A stretch of 5,648 nt of DNA from Maribacter sp. (GTDB lineage: Bacteria; Bacteroidota; Bacteroidia; Flavobacteriales; Flavobacteriaceae): positions 1 through 5,648 of the forward strand of contig QILY01000017.1 of the NCBI GenBank assembly GCA_003232155.1, written 5' to 3'. Positions 1-4,931 of the stretch are shown here, in pieces. Positions within the stretch are counted from its first letter, which is position 1. The number at the start of each line of letters is the position of its first letter. The position numbers and the translations under genes were made by a program. The notes below the pieces were generated by a model. That model had not been told where the DNA came from. It was given only the letters and a program-made list of their open reading frames with translations, and ran no database searches.

Positions 1-2
1 AA

Positions 3-152
3 AAAAGTAACGCAGACATATCACTTGTTATGGTGAGTAAGTTTTTACGAGCACCTGCCTGCCGGCAAAGGCAGGTTCCCAATAATGACGTGCAGTTTGG
101 TTTTGCAGTAGAATACTTTTGCGGATTTAAGGTAATAATCAAAAACTCATAG
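3..152 (+). CDS. Possible 3' end of an upstream gene (partial, unidentified)
   Basis: A frame with codons starting at position 3 is open from the left edge for 49 codons and stops at TAG 150-152. I do not recognise the product. The last 20 or so residues (NDVQFGFAVEYFCGFKVII) alternate polar and hydrophobic/aromatic side chains, as the final strand of an outer-membrane beta-barrel protein would; that is only a resemblance. The GC-rich palindrome at 53-76 lies inside the frame and is exactly 8 codons long, giving an odd Cys/Arg/Gln-rich stretch. Its removal would keep the frame and join Arg-Ala to Pro-Asn-Asn. The opposite strand is also open over most of this span but has no plausible start. 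The region could equally be non-coding leader DNA. Confidence 0.35.
   Translation, partial: KSNADISLVMVSKFLRAPACRQRQVPNNDVQFGFAVEYFCGFKVIIKNS
53..76. repeat. GC-rich REP-like palindrome
   Basis: The arms ACCTGCC (53-59) and GGCAGGT (70-76) are perfect inverted repeats. They flank an inner 8-bp palindrome, TGCCGGCA (60-67), followed by two extra A residues. Without those As the whole element would be a perfect 22-bp palindrome. It is strikingly GC-rich against its AT-rich surroundings. It resembles short palindromic repeat elements scattered in many bacterial genomes, but only one copy is in this window, so its dispersed nature is inferred. It could also form a transcript hairpin, but no T-tract follows, so it is not a standard terminator. 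Confidence 0.55.
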
Positions 153-193
153 CAATCACATATTAAGGGCTTTTTTTATATTCTATATATACC

Positions 194-201
194 TACATTT
201 G
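194..201 (+). promoter_or_regulatory. Bacteroidota -7 promoter box for the TlpA-like gene
   Basis: TACATTTG matches the TAnnTTTG consensus recognised by the Bacteroidota primary sigma factor. It is followed by GCCGCAG and ends 19 bases before the ATG at 221. Transcription would start near 208, leaving a short A-rich leader (GATAAAAAAAGACG) with no Shine-Dalgarno sequence, which is normal in this phylum. There is no TTG at the expected -33 position; that area is a T-run and AT-rich (171-190). Confidence 0.6.
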
Positions 202-220
202 CCGCAGATAAAAAAAGACG

Positions 221-1339
221 ATGAAAAAAATTATTTTATCCTTGGTTATGGTTATTGCCATAGCCGCATGTAATCAAAAACCCGAAGGATATACCATTAG
301 TGGTAACCTGACCGGCGATATAGAGAACGGCACTAAAGTATTTCTAAAAAAAATAGGAAAAAACAACCAACCTATAGATGTTGATACTACAACTGTAGAA
401 AATGGAAAATTTATATTTGAAGGCCTTGCCACTATTCCTGAGCTACATTACATTTTTTTAGGCGACCAAAACGCTTTTAAAGCAATTATACTTGAAAACG
501 GAGAAATTGAATTCAACGCAAATAAAGATAGTTTAGGTTTTGCCAAATTGGGTGGAACACTTCAAAATGATATATTTTCAGATTATATTGAAAAATCGCA
601 AGCTTTATCAAAAAGGGCGATGTCTATTCAAAAGGACATGAAATCTGCTACAGATGAAGCCACTAGGTCTTCAATGAAAGATGAAATGATCGAACTGCAA
701 GAAGAGTTCAAAGATTTTGAGCTTGAATTTATGAAAGCTAATCCCAATGCTTTAATATCTGTATTGCTTATTGATAGAGCTTTAGCATCTAGAACAGTTG
801 ATACTGCCGAAATACAGGGAATGTATGATGCTCTTAGCCCTGAAATGAAAGAAACCACAAATGCTAAGGGTATTTTAACAAAACTTGAAAAAGCGAGAGA
901 AAGAGAAGAAAAATCAAAAAGTACAGCCGTTGGTGCAAAGGCTCCTGAGTTTTCAGCTCCAGGGCCAGATGGTAAAGAGATTGCATTGAACGATGTTTTA
1001 GGTAAAGTTACCCTTGTAGATTTTTGGGCCGCATGGTGCAGGCCCTGTAGAGCAGAAAACCCTAATGTAGTTTCTGTATATAAAAAATATCATGACAAGG
1101 GATTGAATATCTTAGGGGTTTCTTTGGATAGAAACGCAGAGAGTTGGAAAAAAGCTATTGAAGCTGACGGATTGACTTGGAACCATGTGTCACATATTCA
1201 ATATTTTGGCCCTATTGCTAAACTATACAATGTAGATGCCATTCCCGCAGCATTTTTGTTGGATGAAAACGGAGTTATTGTTGCAAAAAACTTGAGAGGT
1301 GCTGCTTTAGAAAAGAAAGTTGCTGAGTTATTGAATTAA
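221..1339 (+). CDS. TlpA/ResA-like thioredoxin-fold lipoprotein with N-terminal DUF4369-type domain
   Basis: This is probably a periplasmic thiol-disulfide oxidoreductase tethered by lipid. Residues 1-16 form a lysine-started hydrophobic signal peptide ending in the lipobox IAAC, with Cys17 as the lipidation site. After Cys17 comes NQKPEG, which lacks the acidic surface-export signal of Bacteroidota, so a periplasm-facing location is likely. Residues about 22-120 look like the DUF4369 beta domain common before TlpA domains in this phylum (GYTISGNL, then GKFIFEG). Residues 125-235 are charged and probably helical. Residues 236-372 form an AhpC/TSA-Redoxin domain with the active site WAAWCRPC (Cys273, Cys276) and the expected cis-proline in AIPAAF (Pro342). 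All active-site elements are intact, and 372 aa is usual for this architecture. The substrate cannot be told; cytochrome c maturation and general disulfide reduction are known roles of relatives. The ATG start is supported by the signal peptide and the upstream promoter. Confidence 0.93.
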   Translation: MKKIILSLVMVIAIAACNQKPEGYTISGNLTGDIENGTKVFLKKIGKNNQPIDVDTTTVENGKFIFEGLATIPELHYIFLGDQNAFKAIILENGEIEFNANKDSLGFAKLGGTLQNDIFSDYIEKSQALSKRAMSIQKDMKSATDEATRSSMKDEMIELQEEFKDFELEFMKANPNALISVLLIDRALASRTVDTAEIQGMYDALSPEMKETTNAKGILTKLEKAREREEKSKSTAVGAKAPEFSAPGPDGKEIALNDVLGKVTLVDFWAAWCRPCRAENPNVVSVYKKYHDKGLNILGVSLDRNAESWKKAIEADGLTWNHVSHIQYFGPIAKLYNVDAIPAAFLLDENGVIVAKNLRGAALEKKVAELLN

Positions 1340-1365
1340 CCCAGATTATGCCGCACATTAATACC

Positions 1366-1400
1366 AAAGGCCCTGATAGAAATTCTATCAGGGCCTTTTT
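1366..1400 (+). terminator. Intrinsic terminator after the TlpA-like gene
   Basis: The arms AAAGGCCCTGATAGAA (1366-1381) and TTCTATCAGGGCCTTT (1383-1398) are perfect inverted repeats, so a stem of about 15 bp with a 3-base loop can form. The stem runs straight into TTTTTAT on the plus strand, 26 bases after the TAA of the TlpA-like gene. On the minus strand only three Ts follow the stem. It should therefore work best for the plus-strand gene, though it may also limit readthrough from the convergent lipoprotein gene ending at 1421. Confidence 0.9.
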
Positions 1401-1420
1401 ATCTTTAGTTTTCTTCTCTA

Positions 1421-3076
1421 TTAAAACGCATTCTGAACATCGTCAAAAGTACCTATAACTTGAGTATTTGAGCCTCTTGTTACCGTTCCTGTAATGTTTA
1501 CTACTGAACCAGTGCCTATAAATTCTATAGTAGCGCCATCATTCAATCTTAAATCACCAAAAATATTAAGGTTTCCTTCAACTCTAAAAACGGCTCCATT
1601 ATTAATGGTAACTCTTCCTCGTCTATTAACATTGTTGTTACCAACATCAAGGCTACCGTTCAATTCAAAAAGTCCGTTATCATCTATATTTACTGTTCTT
1701 CTTACGGTCCAAGTTCCACAAAGAAGAAGTTCTCCGCCTGTATTAATTCTATTCAGTCTTTTAGAACCGCTAAATGCCTGTATCTCGCCTTCGCCGACGT
1801 TTAAATTGTTGGAGCCATTATATTCTGGAAGACCTGAACAGCGAGCTAAAAGGCTTTCTGAAGGCTTATTCAATTTTATAATTTGAAGGCCTCTTCTACC
1901 AGAAGCTGCAAAAGCATAATCTCCTTTTGATTCTACATAATTAATTGAACCTTGCAATTCTATAATACCAATCAGATCTGTGTTACCAGCTCCTTGGTTT
2001 TCAGCCAAAGATAAGCCAGCAGCACCATTGGCCATTAACACAATATTTTCATTGACCGCAACGGCATTTGTAACAATATTGTTAGGGTCAACACCATCAG
2101 GATTAATTAATATGGGAATATATTCTACAAGGTTTCCTGTTGATAGGTTATAAACCCCTGCACCTAGCGAACCTTCTGCAACAATAATATTATCTCCTGA
2201 AAATTCTATCGTTCTTTTTGAAAAATCCCCAAAGTCAGAGCCTATTGTTATTAATGATGTTTCATTAAAGTTTTGGTCAAGAATACGCACACCTGCACTA
2301 GCATCTAAAACTGCTATTTGGTTACCATTTACGGCAACAGAACGAAGATCTTCATAAAAAACTTCGTTTTGATCGGTAACATCATTTTTATTGTATGATT
2401 TTAAATACCCATCTTTTCCACTGGTTACAAGAATTGAATTGGATGTAGTTTCTACATCAGTACCATTAAAACCTTCTTGAAAACCAAAAGCAAAACCAGC
2501 TCCTAAATTAAAGCGGCCATTGTTGGCAACTAATTTTATTACAAAAGAATTGAAATCTGTTATAGTTGATTTTTCAGAATCAAAGCCTCCTGCTCCATAA
2601 ACAAAACCATTCTCATATTTAATGGTATTCACATCGGCTGTAGGAAAGTATATTCTAGATCGTACAAATGGTCTATTGGGATCGCTTACATCAATGATAT
2701 CCATTGCACCAGCAAACCCGTCCTCAACGGTATTATATGCTACATAAGCATAATTACCGTCTACATCTACATGTGATGCCGTAAGGTTTTGTGCCCCACT
2801 AAAAAAAGGTGGGTCTATTTGTGCAACTAGAGTCAATGGGTAATCGCCAGCTAGATCATCATTGTTAGACTTGGCTATTTTACCTGTAATTTCATTCTCT
2901 TCATAAAATTCTAAAACACCAGCGTTTTCGTAATTGACACTATTTAATAATACTTGTTGGTTAGATTCTGAACTAATTTCATCACTAAGTTTGTCTTTAA
3001 AAACGATAGTTTCATCACTACATGAGGTGACCAATGCTAGCATAGCAATTATCACAAGAGGGAGTCTTTTAATCAT
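1421..3076 (-). CDS. LVIVD-type beta-propeller lipoprotein with C-terminal beta-repeat stack
   Basis: This 551-aa lipoprotein has a signal peptide ending in LVTSC (Cys19). The residues after it, SDET, resemble the acidic Bacteroidota lipoprotein export signal, so exposure on the outer cell surface is likely. Residues 20-80 form a polar linker. Residues about 80-405 hold repeated blades of the kind found in LVIVD-repeat proteins: short strands such as GNYAYVAYN, MDIIDVSDPNRPF (about 125-137), NGNQIAVLD, GVRILD, and a last blade DYAFAASGRRGLQIIKL. Residues about 420-551 are a different module, with repeats near 468, 494 and 514 following the pattern N/D-G-x-hydrophobic-x-hydrophobic-x-G and suggesting a small beta-helix or beta-stack. 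Cys413 and Cys453 near the module junction could form a disulfide. No catalytic motif is visible and no type IX secretion C-terminal domain is present. The role is unknown; binding or adhesion is a guess. The ATG is fixed by the signal peptide. The gene lies 146 bp downstream of the rhomboid gene. Confidence 0.88.
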   Translation of the reverse strand: MIKRLPLVIIAMLALVTSCSDETIVFKDKLSDEISSESNQQVLLNSVNYENAGVLEFYEENEITGKIAKSNNDDLAGDYPLTLVAQIDPPFFSGAQNLTASHVDVDGNYAYVAYNTVEDGFAGAMDIIDVSDPNRPFVRSRIYFPTADVNTIKYENGFVYGAGGFDSEKSTITDFNSFVIKLVANNGRFNLGAGFAFGFQEGFNGTDVETTSNSILVTSGKDGYLKSYNKNDVTDQNEVFYEDLRSVAVNGNQIAVLDASAGVRILDQNFNETSLITIGSDFGDFSKRTIEFSGDNIIVAEGSLGAGVYNLSTGNLVEYIPILINPDGVDPNNIVTNAVAVNENIVLMANGAAGLSLAENQGAGNTDLIGIIELQGSINYVESKGDYAFAASGRRGLQIIKLNKPSESLLARCSGLPEYNGSNNLNVGEGEIQAFSGSKRLNRINTGGELLLCGTWTVRRTVNIDDNGLFELNGSLDVGNNNVNRRGRVTINNGAVFRVEGNLNIFGDLRLNDGATIEFIGTGSVVNITGTVTRGSNTQVIGTFDDVQNAF

Positions 3077-3222
3077 AGAAGTAGGTTTTTCTAAATTAGA
3101 TTTTGGCTCTAACTAGAACGTGTTGAATACAGAATATTGTATTTCCTTCTACTTTTTTCGATAAACTACTTAAAATGATGGACTACCTCCGTGTTCTACA
3201 TAGTTTCAAGATAAATGAGAGT
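3077..3222 (-). other. Gap between rhomboid and LVIVD lipoprotein genes
   Basis: These 146 bp separate two minus-strand genes. I find no convincing TAnnTTTG box with a -33 TTG for the lipoprotein gene. The nearest is TAGTTTAT on the minus strand (3168-3161), which lacks the final G and a -33 element. No hairpin with a T-tract follows the rhomboid stop either. The only clear structure is an interrupted palindrome at 3126-3143. Co-transcription with the rhomboid gene and an unrecognised promoter are both possible. Confidence 0.5.
3126..3143. repeat. Interrupted palindrome upstream of the LVIVD lipoprotein gene
   Basis: AATACA (3126-3131) and TGTATT (3138-3143) are perfect 6-bp inverted arms around GAATAT. 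The 18-bp size and the position, 50-67 bases before the minus-strand start codon, would suit a dimeric regulator's operator. AT-rich DNA yields such palindromes often by chance, so this is weak. Confidence 0.25.
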
Positions 3223-3873
3223 TCAAATTTTGCCCATTTTTTCCATTACAAATAGAATGAGGATGGGCACTGCCAAAAGCACCACCATTAAGGTGTCAGT
3301 AAATATCAAATCTGGCATAAACAATAAAGTAGTTACATAGCCGCCAATAGCACCACCAAAGTGGGCCGTATGTCCAATATTGTCCAATCTGCTTTTCATA
3401 CCATAAATTGAGTATAATAAATATCCAATACCTATTACATAAGCAGGTAATGGGATTGGTATAAACATAATGCCCAATTGCATATTAGGTTGTAATAAAA
3501 TAGCCGCGTACAAAACACCTGTGACCGCACCGCTAGCACCCACAGCACTATAATACGGTTCGTCTTTATGAAAAAACAATGCCAATAAACTACCTCCTAT
3601 AAGACTAATGAAGTAAATCAATAAAAATTTACCTGGCCCAAACCAACTGATGACCTCATTGGCAAAAAAATAAAGGGTGAACATATTAAAAAGCAAATGC
3701 GAAAAATCTACATGTAAAAAGCCAGAGGTCAATATTCGGCCTTTTTGCCCAGATTGTATAGGCCCTATGCCAAATTTATAGCGTTCAAAAAAAGAAGTGT
3801 CATTAAACCCTTTTAAGGATACCAATACATTGGCGGCAATAATAGCAATGGTTGCTATGTGTAGGTTGTACAT
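3223..3873 (-). CDS. Rhomboid-family intramembrane serine protease
   Basis: This protease cleaves transmembrane segments within the inner membrane. From the ATG at 3873 the protein has 216 residues and about six hydrophobic segments (about 5-20, 58-75, 82-101, 110-127, 135-156, 168-185, plus a C-terminal hydrophobic stretch at 190-210). The rhomboid hallmarks are present: HLLFN (His59, Asn63) in the second core helix, the nucleophile Ser114 in GASG, and the catalytic His171 in HTAHFGG. All key residues are intact and the length is typical of compact bacterial rhomboids. A longer frame reaches back to a TTG at 3900, but that would place the start inside the divergent promoter palindrome and add a stretch before the first membrane segment, so I prefer the ATG at 3873. 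The natural substrate is not known. The gene is divergent from the acyltransferase gene, with 58 bp between start codons. Confidence 0.92.
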   Translation of the reverse strand: MYNLHIATIAIIAANVLVSLKGFNDTSFFERYKFGIGPIQSGQKGRILTSGFLHVDFSHLLFNMFTLYFFANEVISWFGPGKFLLIYFISLIGGSLLALFFHKDEPYYSAVGASGAVTGVLYAAILLQPNMQLGIMFIPIPLPAYVIGIGYLLYSIYGMKSRLDNIGHTAHFGGAIGGYVTTLLFMPDLIFTDTLMVVLLAVPILILFVMEKMGKI

Positions 3874-3893
3874 GAATACTACTGTTATATTTG
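3866..3893 (+). promoter_or_regulatory. Candidate upstream promoter for the acyltransferase gene (TTG-N17-TATATTTG)
   Basis: TTG at 3866-3868 and TATATTTG at 3886-3893 are 17 bases apart, matching the flavobacterial -33/-7 consensus TTG-N17-23-TAnnTTTG. A start near 3900 would give a leader of about 32 bases before the ATG at 3932. The -33 part overlaps the first codons of the divergent rhomboid gene, which starts at 3873. Confidence 0.5.
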
Positions 3894-3897
3894 GTTT

Positions 3898-3905
3898 CAA
3901 ATATA
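3898..3905 (-). promoter_or_regulatory. -7 promoter box for the rhomboid gene
   Basis: Read on the minus strand, 3905 to 3898 is TATATTTG, a perfect TAnnTTTG box. It ends 24 bases before the rhomboid ATG at 3873, so the leader would be about 18 bases. No TTG lies at the usual -33 distance (the nearest, opposite 3935-3937, is 29 bases away). The -33 half is therefore weak or needs an activator. Confidence 0.55.
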
Positions 3906-3907
3906 AC

Positions 3908-3915
3908 TATATTTG
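3908..3915 (+). promoter_or_regulatory. Proximal -7 box for the acyltransferase gene
   Basis: TATATTTG followed by GCGC resembles the TACATTTGCCGC box before the TlpA-like gene. It ends 16 bases before the ATG at 3932, giving a leader of about 10 bases. The only upstream TTG (3891-3893) is 14 bases away, shorter than the usual spacing, so it competes with the better-spaced box at 3886-3893. Confidence 0.5.
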
Positions 3916-3931
3916 CGCTATAATTTTTTGC

Positions 3932-4813
3932 ATGCAACTTCTTGTATTTATTTTAGCATATCCGTTTCTTTGGTTGGTCTCAATACTTCCTTACCGCATA
4001 TTTTATTGGCTTTCGGACTTTTTCTTTTTTATGACCTATCGCGTTATAGGCTATCGAAAAAAAGTAGTTTATAACAACTTAAAACTAGTATTCCCCACAA
4101 AAAGCGAAAAAGAGATTTTAAAGATTCGTTATGACTTCTATAGCCATATGTGCGATATGTTTATGGAAATGGTCAAAACCATGAGTCTCAGTAAAGAAGA
4201 TGTAAAAAAGCGCTATAATGTAACTAATATTGAGGTTATACAAGAGATTGAAAAAGAAAAAAGCATCCTCATATTATGTTCTCATTATGCAAATTGGGAA
4301 TGGAACGTCAGCATCAACAATTATGTTACATCGAAAGGATACGCAGTATACCAAGTAATTGGAAACAAATATTTTGACGCATGGATCAAAAAGGTGCGTG
4401 CCAGATGGAATACTACCCTTATTTCGCAAAAAGAAACGGTAAAAATAGTTGTACGGAATAAACAAAATAATGTTACCGGTATATTTGGTATGGTAAGTGA
4501 TCAATCGCCCCAAGCACATCGCGCGCAATACTGGACTGAGTTTATGGGTATAAAAGCCCCCATATTCAATGGTGCTGAAACTATGGCAAGAAAAATGGAC
4601 CTTGCTGTGGTGTTCTTAAAAGTTTCTAAAGTAAAACGTGGTTATTACCAAGCGGAATTCATACCTATAACAACCGCAGGCAAGAGTACCGAAAAAAATG
4701 AGATTACCGATCAATTTCTACGATTAACCGAGCAACAGATAAAAGAAAAACCTGAGCATTACCTCTGGACCCATAAAAGATGGAAACATAGAGATAAGGC
4801 TATTGAGCAATGA
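3932..4813 (+). CDS. LpxL/HtrB-like lipid A (lysophospholipid) acyltransferase
   Basis: This is a membrane-bound acyltransferase of the Lip_A_acyltrans/LPLAT family, expected to add a secondary acyl chain to lipid A at the cytoplasmic face of the inner membrane. From the ATG at 3932 it has 293 residues, the usual length for this family. Residues 1-35 form a hydrophobic N-terminal anchor, followed by the conserved YRKKVVYNNLKLVFP region (41-55). The HX4E catalytic motif is His118 to Glu123 (HYANWE). A second conserved block is SDQSP (Asp190, Gln191), and the family's C-terminal LWTHKRWK lies at 278-285. The frame is open upstream to an ATG at 3797, but that would run through the rhomboid start and the promoters and add 45 residues not expected in the family, so the start at 3932 is chosen. 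The acyl donor and lipid A position cannot be read from sequence. An ornithine- or amino-lipid acyltransferase is a less likely alternative. Confidence 0.9.
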   Translation: MQLLVFILAYPFLWLVSILPYRIFYWLSDFFFFMTYRVIGYRKKVVYNNLKLVFPTKSEKEILKIRYDFYSHMCDMFMEMVKTMSLSKEDVKKRYNVTNIEVIQEIEKEKSILILCSHYANWEWNVSINNYVTSKGYAVYQVIGNKYFDAWIKKVRARWNTTLISQKETVKIVVRNKQNNVTGIFGMVSDQSPQAHRAQYWTEFMGIKAPIFNGAETMARKMDLAVVFLKVSKVKRGYYQAEFIPITTAGKSTEKNEITDQFLRLTEQQIKEKPEHYLWTHKRWKHRDKAIEQ

Positions 4814-4931
4814 ATAATGAACAATTAGCAATCAGTAATCAGTAATCAGTAATCAGTAATCAGTAATCAGTAATCAGTAATCAAAATTATTTTCCGAAAC
4901 GCATAAACAAATAAACTCATCATCTTTTTTC
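4814..4931. other. Convergent gap without a recognisable terminator
   Basis: This 118-bp gap lies between the ends of the acyltransferase and GlmM-like genes. Besides the heptamer array it is AT-rich and holds no GC-rich hairpin with a T-tract on either strand. How the two convergent transcripts end is not evident from sequence. Confidence 0.6.
4830..4883. repeat. Tandem heptamer array (AATCAGT)n
   Basis: Seven exact copies of AATCAGT start at 4830, 4837, 4844, 4851, 4858, 4865 and 4872, followed by a partial AATCA. The array is 54 bp, or 7.7 units, with no internal mismatch. It is preceded by a degenerate in-phase unit, AATTAGC (4823-4829). It begins 17 bases after the stop of the acyltransferase gene and lies entirely between convergent genes. 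A perfect array of this kind should change copy number by slipped-strand mispairing. No function can be read from it. Confidence 0.95.

Larger units (their letters stand above)
3886..3915. repeat. Three alternating copies of TATATTTG between divergent genes
   Basis: TATATTTG occurs at 3886-3893 (+), 3898-3905 (-) and 3908-3915 (+). Copies one and two are a perfect 8-bp inverted repeat with a 4-base spacer (GTTT); copies two and three are a perfect 8-bp inverted repeat with a 2-base spacer (AC). The two direct copies are 22 bp apart, about two helical turns. Each copy fits the -7 consensus, so the block may be both promoter and operator. Confidence 0.75.

Noticed and set aside
114..121. A further TAnnTTTG match (TACTTTTG followed by CGG) upstream of the TlpA-like gene.
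   Set aside because: The nearest TTG upstream is 14 bases away, it lies inside the edge reading frame, and the box at 194-201 is much better placed. It remains possible as a second distal promoter.
1366..1400. The inverted repeat after the TlpA-like gene as a mobile-element end or operator.
   Set aside because: A stem running directly into a T-tract just after a stop codon is fully explained as an intrinsic terminator.
1494..1886. A 130-codon plus-strand frame inside the LVIVD lipoprotein gene.
   Set aside because: It is the mirror of a well-supported lipoprotein gene, its product has low-complexity Leu/Pro/Ser composition, and it has no promoter or recognisable domain.
3874..3900. A nine-codon extension of the rhomboid gene to a TTG at 3900.
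   Set aside because: It has no supporting signal and would start within the -7 box on the minus strand; the ATG at 3873 gives a normal leader and N-terminus.
3797..3931. An N-terminal extension of the acyltransferase from an ATG at 3797.
   Set aside because: It would overlap the rhomboid coding start on the other strand and read through the promoter boxes. The family's usual hydrophobic N-terminus begins at the ATG at 3932.
4274..4528. An 84-codon minus-strand frame inside the acyltransferase gene.
   Set aside because: It lies opposite the catalytic region of a conserved enzyme and encodes nothing recognisable.
4830..4883. The heptamer array as a CRISPR.
   Set aside because: The units are 7 bp and contiguous with no unique spacers, and no cas genes are present.
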